30,004 nt of DNA from JAIPIY01 sp964489785 (GTDB lineage Bacteria > Patescibacteriota > Minisyncoccia > Phycocordibacterales > UBA1006), in assembly GCA_964489785.1 (NCBI GenBank), contig CAZAZY010000006.1:1-30004 (forward strand), written 5' to 3'. Shown one piece after another: positions 19,778-26,942 of this stretch. Under the pieces are notes generated by a model, which did no database searches, was not told the origin of the DNA, and was given only the letters and a program-made list of their open reading frames with translations. The translations under genes were made by a program, and so were the position numbers. Within the stretch, counting starts at the first letter, position 1. The number at the start of each line of letters is the position of its first letter.

Positions 19778-20059
19778 TTATTTTTCAAATCCAGTTGTAG
19801 GAAAAGCTGGAGTAGGAGTAGGTTCTACAGGTTCAGCTGCTGGGATAACCATAGGATCTATAGGAACTTGCTCTGCCTGCATTTCCAATTCTACTTGTGC
19901 TTGCATTTCTGCTTCTGATTCCGTTTCTAATTGTGTTTGTGTATCTGCAGAATAATCATTTTCTAATACAGGAGAAGTTTTATTGTCCTGTACAACTAAT
20001 ACAATAATGATAATTGCTACAACTAACCCTGCAATAATGATACCTATTTTTGTGTTCAT
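19778..20059 (-). CDS. N-anchored acidic protein ending in FPTTG
   Basis: 93 residues: a membrane anchor (about 5-23, IGIIIAGLVVAIIIIVLVV), then an acidic Glu/Gln-rich segment (ETESEAEMQAQVELEMQAEQ), a Pro-rich stretch (EPVEPTPTPAFP) and the extreme C-terminus FPTTGFEK. FPTTG resembles the sortase pentapeptide (L/F-P-x-T-G), but the usual hydrophobic helix and basic tail after it are absent. It is convergent with the sortase gene, 6 nt apart. Either a soluble-ended substrate for that enzyme or a chance motif. A promoter (20106-20134) precedes it with a leader of about 40 nt. Confidence 0.65.
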   Translation of the reverse strand: MNTKIGIIIAGLVVAIIIIVLVVQDNKTSPVLENDYSADTQTQLETESEAEMQAQVELEMQAEQVPIDPMVIPAAEPVEPTPTPAFPTTGFEK

Positions 20060-20105
20060 ACTATTTAAATCTAACTAATACTAATAATTTCTTGTCTTCG
20101 AACCA

Positions 20106-20134
20106 TATATATAGTATACACCCAATATTGACAA
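20106..20134 (-). promoter_or_regulatory. Promoter of the FPTTG protein gene
   Basis: Minus strand TTGTCA (20134-20129), 17 nt, TATATA (20111-20106). The remaining 20135-20251 stretch is A+T-rich with no gene. Confidence 0.5.
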
Positions 20135-20251
20135 AAAGATATTCTATCGCTCTATGACACACATACTATTATTCACCTAATAAAAATACCCCTATCTATT
20201 TTCCTCAATAAAGAGCATACTGGATAAGAGGCATTACTAATTTATCGAATA

Positions 20252-20268
20252 CTCTTGTTCTACAAGAG
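20252..20268. promoter_or_regulatory. 7-bp inverted repeat before the lmo0937-type gene
   Basis: CTCTTGT-TCT-ACAAGAG, ending 12 nt before the ATG at 20281. Possible operator or leader hairpin. Confidence 0.4.
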
Positions 20269-20280
20269 ATTGCATATTAT

Positions 20281-20433
20281 ATGATTACGACTATCGCTAT
20301 TATTTTATTGATTTTATGGTTATTGGGTTTTGTTGGGTTTAATATTGTAAATAGTTTTATCCATATTTTACTGGTATTGGCTATTGTTTTATTTTTGATC
20401 CGGATCATACGCGGAGAAAATCCATTTAGATAA
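20281..20433 (+). CDS. lmo0937-family small membrane protein
   Basis: 50 residues: MITTIAIILLILWLLGFVGF, then NIVNSFIHILLVLAIVLFLI and a basic tail RIIRGENPFR. The two hydrophobic helices separated by a G-F-x-x-N turn, the short length and the R-x-x-x-G tail match the widespread lmo0937-type peptides of unknown function. The long frame on the opposite strand here (20277-20537) is its shadow. A hairpin or operator-like repeat precedes it, and a terminator follows at 20483-20514. Confidence 0.75.
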   Translation: MITTIAIILLILWLLGFVGFNIVNSFIHILLVLAIVLFLIRIIRGENPFR

Positions 20434-20482
20434 CCACGCCATCTCATTGACCACAATAACCAGTAACAAGAATTAAAGATAT

Positions 20483-20514
20483 AAAAACAGTTAGGCACAC
20501 GTCTGGCTGTTTTT
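20483..20514 (+). terminator. Terminator of the lmo0937-type gene
   Basis: 12-bp stem with two G-U pairs (20483-20494 with 20503-20514) and a short T-run. Confidence 0.65.
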
Positions 20515-20525
20515 GTATTAAGGGT

Positions 20526-20554
20526 TTGTATCACCATAGGCTTTATTTTATATA
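20526..20554 (+). promoter_or_regulatory. Promoter of the membrane protein gene at 20580
   Basis: TTGTAT (20526-20531), exactly 17 nt, TATATA (20549-20554). Predicted start near 20561 supports the TTG start at 20580. Confidence 0.55.
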
Positions 20555-20579
20555 AAAAATAATCATTATCTCTTTCCTA

Positions 20580-21215
20580 TTGTTAATAATTTTGATTGAT
20601 ATTTTCTATGAGCAATTTGAGGGGTGGGAAAATAAATCCGTAATTATACACATGAGGCACTACAGAGAAATCTTCTCTGTAGTGCCTATCTATTTACTTC
20701 TTGCTTTTTTAATAGAAATATGGTATAAAAACAAAGAACCTCACACACACCAAAAAATGGAAAAAATCATTGATCTTTTACCTGTTACAATTGCGTTAAT
20801 TCTTTTTGTTTGTAGTGTTACAGCTTTCCCTTTTTTCAAGAGAAAAACATTAGAAACACTCCAAGAACAATATCTTGGTGTGAGAAATAATTTTTTTGAG
20901 AGCATTCCCGCAAAGGAAATTCTTATTGCTGAAGATTTTCAAATAATGAAAACGCTTGTCTCTTCTTCGGAAATAGAAGGTGTCTACCTTCTCCTTTCTA
21001 AAAATATTATCGAGGAGCAAGCTCACGCAAACGAGGAAGTTCAATTTCAATTAAAAATTTTCTTGGATAAAGCCTTACCGATCATCAACAGCATGGACAA
21101 TGAAGATGAAAACAGGCATGCAATTATCACTGAGATTCGAAAGCTCTTTGATTTGTATGCAAACAAAGAAACAAGAGAATTGTTTCAAGGTAAGAAACTT
21201 TTGCACCTAAAGTAA
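20580..21215 (+). CDS. Multi-span membrane protein with helical C-terminal domain, unknown
   Basis: 211 residues from a TTG. Hydrophobic segments: the very N-terminus (LIILIDIFY), SVVPIYLLLAFLIEIWY (about 33-49) and LPVTIALILFVCSVTAF (about 67-84). A roughly 125-residue cytoplasmic-looking alpha-helical domain follows (YLGVRNNFFESIPAKEILIAEDFQIMKTL, then helices rich in Glu). The frame is open for eight codons before the TTG, adding more hydrophobic residues, so an upstream non-standard start is possible. A 15-bp perfect inverted repeat lies inside the frame near codons 26-36. No family is recognised. Ends before a clear terminator. Confidence 0.65.
   Translation: MLIILIDIFYEQFEGWENKSVIIHMRHYREIFSVVPIYLLLAFLIEIWYKNKEPHTHQKMEKIIDLLPVTIALILFVCSVTAFPFFKRKTLETLQEQYLGVRNNFFESIPAKEILIAEDFQIMKTLVSSSEIEGVYLLLSKNIIEEQAHANEEVQFQLKIFLDKALPIINSMDNEDENRHAIITEIRKLFDLYANKETRELFQGKKLLHLK
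20655..20687. repeat. 15-bp perfect inverted repeat inside the gene at 20580
   Basis: Stem 20655-20669 and 20673-20687, 3-nt loop, no T-run. It overlaps the region just after an internal ATG at 20652. Confidence 0.6.
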
Positions 21216-21220
21216 GAACC

Positions 21221-21275
21221 AAAACCCCCTTTCTTTTAGACTGAATTACTGTCTAAAAGAAAGGGGTTTTTATTT
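21221..21275 (+). terminator. Terminator of the gene at 20580
   Basis: About 20 bp of pairing with one bulged C (21221-21241 with 21251-21270), followed by TTTTATTTT. Confidence 0.8.
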
Positions 21276-21342
21276 TACAAAACTTTTACACAGATATCAT
21301 GTACCAACACAGTGTGTCTATGTTACACTGGAACCATAACGT

Positions 21343-22407
21343 ATGACACCAACAAAAAAAACTTTCTCTCATAAAAATGTTCAATTATTATTTTTGGTTT
21401 CAATCATTGGAATTGCATTATTTGTAAACATTCTTGTTTTTTGGCCTTTTATTTTTAGTTTGTTTATGGCAACTATTTTTAGTATTGCCCTCTTCCCTGT
21501 CTACAGATTTTTCTATCAACATCTTGGTAAAAAATCATTACTCAGTGCAGGTATTACATTGATTCTTTTTATCGTTATGATTTTGGGGCCAATTAGTCTT
21601 ATTTTTAGTATTTTCTTCCAAGAAATGAGAACGTTTTATGTTGATGTTGTTACTACGGGTGGATTAACGCAATATGCAGAATCTATTCAAGATTCTATAA
21701 CATATACATTAAACAAAACATTTCCAAATATGAATTTTAATATTCATTTTGCTGATACAGTACAACAATCTATCGAAACCATAGTTCAACAAACAGGAAA
21801 AATATTCTCTGGCGTTGCACATGGCGGATTGCATAGTATTATTTTTTCTTTTGCGATGTTTTACATTTTAGCTCATGCAGACATATTAAAGAGTTTTATT
21901 TTAAAAACTGTACCATTAGAAAAAATTGACACATTAGGTATCATTTATCAAATTCGTGATTCTATTTATGGGGTTATCCAGGAAATATTATTTCTATTCT
22001 CGATGCGTCTTGTTGCCCTAATTGCATTGTTTTCGTTATTCGGCATACCAAACCCATTTTTCTGGGCCATGATTGGGGCATTAATCGCTGTGATACCAGG
22101 TATTGGTATGATTCTGGCAATTATTCCTTCTGCTCTTTATTTTGTTTTTGGGGGGTCAATTGGGCTAGGGGTTGGGATATTATTTGCCGGAATATTCTGT
22201 GCGGTTATCATTGAAAGTATTCTTGGTCCACGATTTATTGAAAACAATGTGCGCGTGCATCCGTTTCTTATTCTTTTGTCTATGATCGGTGGGTTGATTA
22301 TCTTTGGAGCTGTTGGATTTTTTATTGGTCCCGTTTTTCTGGGATTATTACATGTGCTGGTCGAAGAAGCTCCTAGGATTTACTCTTCTCCTACAAAGAA
22401 AAATTAA
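21343..22407 (+). CDS. AI-2E-family (YdiK/PerM-type) membrane transporter
   Basis: 354 residues with about seven to eight hydrophobic spans. Family markers are the N-terminal paired helices, QEMRTFYVDVV then a periplasmic segment, and the C-terminal signature FGIPNPFFWAMIGALIAVIPGIGMILAIIPSALYF, with GPRFIENNVRVHPFLILLSMIGGLIIFGAVGFFIGPVFLGLL. The family includes exporters tied to AI-2 in name, but substrates vary and most are unassigned (some are Na/H antiporters). TACACT at 21324-21329 gives a leader of about 7 nt. The stop overlaps the convergent DedA stop by 4 nt (TTAA, 22404-22407). Confidence 0.9.
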   Translation: MTPTKKTFSHKNVQLLFLVSIIGIALFVNILVFWPFIFSLFMATIFSIALFPVYRFFYQHLGKKSLLSAGITLILFIVMILGPISLIFSIFFQEMRTFYVDVVTTGGLTQYAESIQDSITYTLNKTFPNMNFNIHFADTVQQSIETIVQQTGKIFSGVAHGGLHSIIFSFAMFYILAHADILKSFILKTVPLEKIDTLGIIYQIRDSIYGVIQEILFLFSMRLVALIALFSLFGIPNPFFWAMIGALIAVIPGIGMILAIIPSALYFVFGGSIGLGVGILFAGIFCAVIIESILGPRFIENNVRVHPFLILLSMIGGLIIFGAVGFFIGPVFLGLLHVLVEEAPRIYSSPTKKN

Positions 22408-23069
22408 TCTCGTTTTCTAAATAATCCCGGGATATACGTAGCAACAAAATCAGTATAAGTTTGCGGTGAAAGAAATTTTTGTATAAAAGATTTTTTGATC
22501 ATTCTAGCAACAAAGATGACCAATAAAATCATCACAATCAGAAAGACATAATTACGAAATACCCCTGCTCCGTGAATTAATTTCTCAATATTATTTTGAA
22601 AATAGATACCCAAAGAAAGCACCGTTGGCACATACACCAACAAAGCCAAAGAATTCCATATCAAAAATGTTTTCCTGGGTATATTACTGGTTCCCGCTAA
22701 TACCGGACCAATGAAACGAAATTGCACTACAAAACGAGAAATGAAAATGATTTTCTTGATATGTTTTTCAATGAAATTTGAGTCTTGCAGTATCGCAAAC
22801 CTTTGCATTCTTTTATGTAACCCAGCAACAATTTTTCCACCCCGACGAGCAAGAGTAAATAAGACCAGATCACTAATAGAAAGCCCTACATATACAATAA
22901 TTAACACGAGCCAAAATTTCAACGTACTAGCAGAAACGATATACCCTAACACCAGCAAAACAATTTCTTCGGGAATAGGTATAATCATATTCGCCATCAA
23001 AGCCAATATAAAAATTCCACTATAGGAAACACCTTGCAGTGTTTGTAATATCATTTCTGGTTCAGTCAT
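22404..23069 (-). CDS. DedA/VTT-domain membrane protein
   Basis: 221 residues from MTEPEMILQTLQ. The longer frame begins with a TTG at 23081 that overlaps the rpsT terminator, so the ATG at 23069 is used. DedA features: reentrant-loop block ANMIIPIPEEIVLLVLGYIVS, the helix GLSISDLVLFTLARRGGK, and the second motif FISRFVVQFRFIGPVLAGTSNIPRKTFLIWN with conserved Arg and Gly-Pro. The family includes lipid-carrier (undecaprenyl phosphate) flippases and membrane-homeostasis proteins, so a link with UppP is possible but unproven. Convergent with the AI-2E-type gene. Confidence 0.88.
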   Translation of the reverse strand: MTEPEMILQTLQGVSYSGIFILALMANMIIPIPEEIVLLVLGYIVSASTLKFWLVLIIVYVGLSISDLVLFTLARRGGKIVAGLHKRMQRFAILQDSNFIEKHIKKIIFISRFVVQFRFIGPVLAGTSNIPRKTFLIWNSLALLVYVPTVLSLGIYFQNNIEKLIHGAGVFRNYVFLIVMILLVIFVARMIKKSFIQKFLSPQTYTDFVATYIPGLFRKRD

Positions 23070-23070
23070 A

Positions 23071-23099
23071 AAAACAAACAAAACTCCCTTTTGGGGGAG
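23071..23099 (-). terminator. Terminator of rpsT
   Basis: CTCCC/GGGAG stem (23084-23088, 23095-23099) with loop, then TTTTGTTTG on the minus strand. Confidence 0.65.
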
Positions 23100-23114
23100 C
23101 TTTGCTAGAGAAAA

Positions 23115-23369
23115 CTATTTAGTAATTCGAGAGATACGAGCTTTTTTACGAGATGCAGTATTTTTCTTGATAATACCTCGCTTTGCAGCCTTGTCGATTG
23201 CTTGGTATGTTTCAGGAACAAGTTTTTTTGCTTCTTCTTTTTTACCTGCAGTAACCAGTTTTTCAACTGCTTTTACGGTAGATTTCAAAGCTCGAGACCG
23301 TCGCACGTTCACTACGTGTTTTCGTTCTGATACTCGGATTGCTTTTTTTGCGCCTTTTGTAATTGCCAT
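23115..23369 (-). CDS. rpsT: 30S ribosomal protein S20 (bS20)
   Basis: 84 residues from MAITKGAKKAIRVSERKH, with NVRRSRALKSTVKAVEKLV, KLVPETYQAIDKAAKRGIIKKNTASRKKARISRI. The helical Lys/Arg-rich pattern and the K-x-x-I-KKNTA-xRKK-x-RI end are diagnostic. It binds 16S rRNA early in 30S assembly. The reading frame runs on to 23528, but that extension lacks homology-like features; the start at 23369 is the family start. A promoter at 23463-23490 leaves a leader of about 85 nt, long for this genome and a possible site of the autogenous control known for S20 in E. coli. Confidence 0.96.
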   Translation of the reverse strand: MAITKGAKKAIRVSERKHVVNVRRSRALKSTVKAVEKLVTAGKKEEAKKLVPETYQAIDKAAKRGIIKKNTASRKKARISRITK

Positions 23370-23462
23370 AATGTAATTTAAAAAAATAAATAAAATGATT
23401 GAGTCCAGGTGGGTTATCATTACAACCGCTTTCAACATGAGACACACATCGAAAGTTCTTTT

Positions 23463-23490
23463 AGGATACCATATTTTGAGATAAATGCAA
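23463..23490 (-). promoter_or_regulatory. Promoter of rpsT
   Basis: Minus strand TTGCAT (23490-23485), 16 nt, TATCCT (23468-23463). It directly follows the previous gene's terminator. Confidence 0.5.
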
Positions 23491-23526
23491 ATAAAAAGGC
23501 CACCCCTGGAAAAATCCAGAGATGGC
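23491..23526 (-). terminator. Terminator of the secreted protein gene
   Basis: 12-bp stem with two G-U pairs (23499-23510 with 23515-23526), then CTTTTTAT on the minus strand. Confidence 0.75.
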
Positions 23527-23542
23527 ACTTGTGCAACACTTT

Positions 23543-24055
23543 TTACGGCTGTGTTGGCCGGGCAACCGCAGGAACATCAAAAGCCGATACTGAAAATGGC
23601 TCTGACAAAACCGCAGGACCTATTTCTTTATGAATAGTCATCTCAAAAGTAAAGTGACTTATTGCATCTGATGGAACCAAGAAATCGATCAGACCGGTTT
23701 TTTCATTTACTGAACAAGACCAAGTCTGACTATTGGGAAAGCGCAGGCCATTCTTATACAATCCTTCTCCTTGAAGAGAGATCTTTGCACTATCTGCCCC
23801 CCAGAAAGCGTACGACATGAAAACCTTGGCCGTACTGTCTGGGAAATATTCGATGTGTACAATCTCTGCTTGGAAACCGGTATGGCTGAACGAGAAGAAC
23901 ACCTGATCACCAGTTGTCATATTGTAAGCGGCCTCATTGAATCCAAGTCCAATTTTTACATCATTCATTTCTTCAGCGGAAACCCCTTGAGAAAAACTCA
24001 TACTCGCAGATCCAAGGAGAATCAATGCAATACCAATAATGCTTGTCATTTTCAT
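23543..24055 (-). CDS. Secreted protein of about 170 residues, unknown
   Basis: From MKMTSIIGIALILLGSASMSFSQGVSA, a signal peptide likely cut after the Ala of VSA. The mature part looks like a beta-sandwich binding module of the cohesin type: MNDVKIGLGFNEAAYNMTTGDQVFFSFSHTGFQAEIVHIEYFPDS, alternating strands, and the closing strand HFTFEMTIHKE, then a Pro-rich end. The cohesin comparison rests on strand pattern only and is weak. The in-frame upstream start at 24151 is rejected because it crosses the promoter (24114-24142). It ends at its own terminator. Exported by SecA and cleaved by LepB by inference. Confidence 0.7.
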   Translation of the reverse strand: MKMTSIIGIALILLGSASMSFSQGVSAEEMNDVKIGLGFNEAAYNMTTGDQVFFSFSHTGFQAEIVHIEYFPDSTAKVFMSYAFWGADSAKISLQGEGLYKNGLRFPNSQTWSCSVNEKTGLIDFLVPSDAISHFTFEMTIHKEIGPAVLSEPFSVSAFDVPAVARPTQP

Positions 24056-24113
24056 GCTTTTCAATTTTAAATGTTCAATTATCGACAGATATATGCGTTC
24101 ACTGTCTATATAT

Positions 24114-24142
24114 ATTATATCATATTTATATATAAAAGTCAA
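24114..24142 (-). promoter_or_regulatory. Consensus promoter of the secreted protein gene
   Basis: Minus strand TTGACT (24142-24137), exactly 17 nt, TATAAT (24119-24114). Leader about 52 nt. Confidence 0.7.
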
Positions 24143-24170
24143 TAATACCACCCCAAACCAATCATCCTCC

Positions 24171-24199
24171 TTTAACCCCTATTTTATCCATGCTATACT
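24171..24199 (+). promoter_or_regulatory. Promoter of ruvA, leaderless
   Basis: TTTAAC (24171-24176), 17 nt, TATACT (24194-24199). Seven bases on is 24206, the A of ATG. Confidence 0.65.
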
Positions 24200-24205
24200 G
24201 TTCCC

Positions 24206-24775
24206 ATGATCGCTTATCTCAAAGGAAATGTACTATCCACAAACATGCGTGGAGTCATATTGGACGTGTCTGGTGTCGGATACAAGGTAGAAACCACCCC
24301 ACAAACTGCCCTGTCGCTACAAGGGGCATCTGACGTATCGTTATTCATCCATACCGTGGTACGTGCAGATGCATTAGAATTATTTGGATTTCCCTCTCAA
24401 TCTGATTTACAACTGTTTCAAAAACTGATTACCGTATCAGGTGTTGGCCCACGATCTGCATTAACTATTTTAGGTAGTGTAGATGAAAAAACTTTGGTGA
24501 CCGCGGTTACCCAACAAGACGCAACGTATCTGACAAAGATATCTGGCATTGGTAAAAAAATTGCAGCAAAAATTGTTCTTGAATTAAAAGATTCTTTTGA
24601 TACACTATACGAATCACATGAAACGCATATCGCAGAACATGACCGAGACGTTATCGATGCACTGTGTGCATTGGGCTACAATCAGGGGCAGGCACGAAAA
24701 GCCCTTGCCAGTATTGATCCAGCCATTACCGGTGTATCTGCCAGAATTACAGCATCATTACAAATTATTACATAA
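24206..24775 (+). CDS. ruvA: Holliday junction branch migration protein RuvA
   Basis: Binds four-way junctions as a tetramer and loads the RuvB helicase. 189 residues: OB-fold MIAYLKGNVLSTNMRGVILDVSGVGYKVETTP, LFIHTVVRADALELFGF; two helix-hairpin-helix motifs FQKLITVSGVGPRSALTIL and YLTKISGIGKKIAAKIVLELKD; the C-terminal RuvB-binding domain VIDALCALGYNQGQARKALASID. ruvB and ruvC are not in the window. Its promoter ends so close to the ATG that the mRNA should be leaderless. A 59-residue membrane peptide follows 8 nt later, probably co-transcribed. Confidence 0.96.
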   Translation: MIAYLKGNVLSTNMRGVILDVSGVGYKVETTPQTALSLQGASDVSLFIHTVVRADALELFGFPSQSDLQLFQKLITVSGVGPRSALTILGSVDEKTLVTAVTQQDATYLTKISGIGKKIAAKIVLELKDSFDTLYESHETHIAEHDRDVIDALCALGYNQGQARKALASIDPAITGVSARITASLQIIT

Positions 24776-24783
24776 TATATACT

Positions 24784-24963
24784 ATGAAGGACGCAGGATT
24801 TTTTATTTTCTTTATGATAGTGCTTTGGATTCTTTGGTTTGTGATGGTAAAATCCGAAGGACGTGAACGAGTAGATGGAACATTTGTTACAGTGCCTTTT
24901 GATGGGCAGAGTGAAGTAAAAAATGTGCCCCCGCAGGAATTGGTTCCAGCTTCGTTTCGCTAA
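24784..24963 (+). CDS. 59-residue single-span membrane peptide, unknown
   Basis: From MKDAGFFIFFMIVLWILW: one membrane helix (about 5-23), then a polar C-terminal half (VKSEGRERVDGTFVTVPFDG, ending VPASFR). Not recognised, but it starts 8 nt after ruvA, fills the space exactly and ends with a 4-nt stop overlap (CTAA, 24960-24963) with the convergent methyltransferase. That tight fit supports a real gene. Comparable short anchored peptides downstream of DNA-repair genes are not something I can name. Confidence 0.6.
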   Translation: MKDAGFFIFFMIVLWILWFVMVKSEGRERVDGTFVTVPFDGQSEVKNVPPQELVPASFR

Positions 24964-25430
24964 TGATTATCTCGTAACGAGAACAACAGAACCCCTGTTG
25001 CAATAGTTACATTCAGGGATTCTTTTTCACCCTTCATAGGTATTTCAACAATATCATCACACAGGGCAAGAATGTCTGGATGCACACCATCAACCTCATT
25101 ACCCACAATCACCACAACGGGTTTTTGTGTTTTGTAATCCATGTAGTATATAGACCGATCAGATTGTTCCAATCCCAAAACGGTATATCCTTTTGATTTT
25201 AGTTCGGCAATAGTTTCAGGCAAAGAATTCACCTGTTTCCAAGGAACTGATTTTTCACTTCCCAATGCTGTTTTTTGAAAATCCCCCCGTAGACGTAAAA
25301 ATCTGTCATAGGGCAACGGCGTATAGCCTGATAAAATAATCTCGGTTACTCCTACACCATCGGCAGTACGAAAAAGAGAACCCACATTATGGACACTTCG
25401 TATGTCATGTAAAACAAGAATGATCTGCAT
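24960..25430 (-). CDS. SpoU/TrmH-family RNA 2'-O-methyltransferase
   Basis: 156 residues of the SPOUT trefoil-knot fold, without the N-terminal substrate-binding domain, like the small TrmL-type members. Motif 1 DIRSVHNVGSLFRTADGVGVTEIILSG, motif 2 PVVVIVGNEVDGVHPDILALCD, motif 3 VEIPMKGEKESLNVTIATGVLLF. It modifies a ribose 2'-OH in rRNA or tRNA; the target cannot be told from sequence. Single gene beside tRNA-Lys, which is transcribed away from it. Confidence 0.93.
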   Translation of the reverse strand: MQIILVLHDIRSVHNVGSLFRTADGVGVTEIILSGYTPLPYDRFLRLRGDFQKTALGSEKSVPWKQVNSLPETIAELKSKGYTVLGLEQSDRSIYYMDYKTQKPVVVIVGNEVDGVHPDILALCDDIVEIPMKGEKESLNVTIATGVLLFSLRDNH

Positions 25431-25510
25431 GTCGGCATCATAACATAAAAAATACCATTTGCTATTTTTCGCAAAATGATTTATATTCTTATCATCTTTT
25501 GAAGATATAT

Positions 25511-25583
25511 CCCCCTGTAGCTCAGCTGGTAGAGCAGCTCCCTTTTAAGGAGATGGTCGCAGGTTCGATTCCTGCCGGGGGGA
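25511..25583 (+). tRNA. tRNA-Lys (TTT)
   Basis: Acceptor CCCCCTG pairs with CGGGGGG, D-arm GCTC/GAGC, anticodon loop CTTTTAA (anticodon TTT, 25544-25546), T-arm GCAGG-TTCGATT-CCTGC, discriminator A. The 3' CCA is not encoded (the sequence continues CAAT). The T-arm and acceptor are close to those of tRNA-Asn. The scaffold gap begins 4 nt past the discriminator base. Confidence 0.95.
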
Positions 25584-25587
25584 CAAT

Positions 25588-25687
25588 NNNNNNNNNNNNN
25601 NNNNNNNNNNNNNNNNNNNNNNNNNNNNNNNNNNNNNNNNNNNNNNNNNNNNNNNNNNNNNNNNNNNNNNNNNNNNNNNNNNNNNNN
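25588..25687. other. Assembly gap of 100 N
   Basis: A run of exactly 100 N, the usual placeholder for a gap of unknown size. It separates tRNA-Lys from the 3' end of holA. The true length and content are unknown. Confidence 0.99.
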
Positions 25688-26412
25688 AATCCCAACACAT
25701 ACTGCTCCAACGCACCAAAAAGCTGTTCCTCGATCCGATATTCATGAAACATAGTTACACATTTTCTGTGTTTTTCTACTGCTTCTTTTAGAGAATATGC
25801 CGACGCTCTTTTTTTCATTTTTCCATATACAAAAGGATGCAAACCTAATTCCACTGCATTTTTATTAGGATACATAATTACTGACGCCAGAGATTTATAT
25901 CCAAATCGCAATGCCCCTAATAGTTCAAATGGGCTTGCCTTTTCTTGTACCAAATCTTGAAATAACACCCAAGATTCTTTTTTATTTTTATCTATACAGG
26001 TATCTACAAAAGCAAATGTTTTGCTTTTTAAATCTTTTGATGCAACAGGTTCTGAAACATCTTCGATGATTAATTGTGCAAAATTGGCTTTTTCTAGTTT
26101 CTTTTTTATCGGAGCTGAAATCCCAGAATCAACCAAAACCCAAACGGTTTCGTGGGCATGCATTGATGCCATATTCGGCGCGAGAACATCACCAAAGAAG
26201 CTTTTTTGAAACGCACCTTCAATAATAATAATTTTATGAGATGCAAATAATTGCTGGGAATTAAGATTATGTACCAAAAAAGAATCCGTAATCACCGATG
26301 CATCAGTATGCAGAACCTCGACATCATTCACGGTGTTTTTATATGCTTTGATATACGAATAAATATAGTCTGAACGTTTTTGATTATCTACTCCAACCCA
26401 AATAGTTATCAT
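25688..26412 (-). CDS. holA: DNA polymerase III delta subunit-like protein (3' end lost in the gap)
   Basis: About 241 residues visible, from MITIWVGVDNQKRSDYIYSYIKAY. Clamp-loader delta pattern: the N-terminal P-loop-like but degenerate AAA+ domain (VLHTDASVITDSFLVHNLNSQQLFASHKIIIIEGA), a VWVLVDSG strand, then the all-helical collar region FELLGALRFGYKSLASV, LGLHPFVYGKMKKRASAYSLKEAVEKHRKCV. It is short for HolA and the stop codon is in the N run, so a few residues are missing at least. Any reading through the N is meaningless. It ends 3 nt before the ICMT-like gene's stop and was probably transcribed after it. Confidence 0.75.
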
Positions 26413-26415
26413 ATA

Positions 26416-26889
26416 TTATATCCACATGCGAACTTTGTTTTTGTAGGCACGGTATGTTTCTCCGACATGCGCTTCAAGAAGACTTTCTTCTTTTGGAATA
26501 ATCACAAAATTAAAAGCCAAAAAAATAACCAGAATACCCAGTAGTACAAATAAAGAATTCAAAATAAAAGCAAATCCTATCACCAAAAAAAATAATCCCA
26601 AATGTGATGGGTGTCGAGAATACGCATACGGCCCACGAGACAAATCTTGTAGTGATAACTCAGGGGCTTTTGCTCCGTAGACTTCACGTCGCTTTTTTTG
26701 TGACCACATGATCAAAAGGGGTGCAATCATAAGGAATAATGTTCCGATAAAAGAAAGTATTTCATTGTTCCCTAATTGTATAGGAAGAATCAAATGAATA
26801 ACCAAGCCAAAAAAAGCCCCGGCCAAAATAACCCCAGGAAGATGGGCAGAATAGTGACACAATTTGTGATTATGAGTCATCTCAGACAT
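26416..26889 (-). CDS. ICMT/PEMT-like membrane methyltransferase
   Basis: 157 residues from MSEMTHNHKLCHYSAHLPG. Four to five membrane segments, then the SAM-binding block GPYAYSRHPSHLGLFFLVIGFAFIL and the C-terminal EESLLEAHVGETYRAYKNKV, the hallmarks of isoprenylcysteine carboxyl methyltransferase and phospholipid methyltransferase relatives (RHPxY-like and EExxL blocks). Here the usual RHPxY reads RHPSH. Bacterial substrates are mostly unknown. A TATAAT (26902-26897) ends 7 nt before this ATG, so the longer in-frame starts at 26922 and 26898 are rejected. It lies between polA and holA. Confidence 0.85.
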   Translation of the reverse strand: MSEMTHNHKLCHYSAHLPGVILAGAFFGLVIHLILPIQLGNNEILSFIGTLFLMIAPLLIMWSQKKRREVYGAKAPELSLQDLSRGPYAYSRHPSHLGLFFLVIGFAFILNSLFVLLGILVIFLAFNFVIIPKEESLLEAHVGETYRAYKNKVRMWI

Positions 26890-26942
26890 AAAATACATTA
26901 TACCATAAAAATATCTGCGCAAAAGTCACTCTTTTCACCGTC

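Noticed and set aside
20277..20537. Minus-strand 86-residue frame
   Set aside because: Antisense to the lmo0937-type peptide and its terminator; no start signals.
25499..25747. Frames crossing the N run, including the C-terminal extension of holA
   Set aside because: Residues translated from N are meaningless and the part beyond is the antisense of tRNA-Lys.
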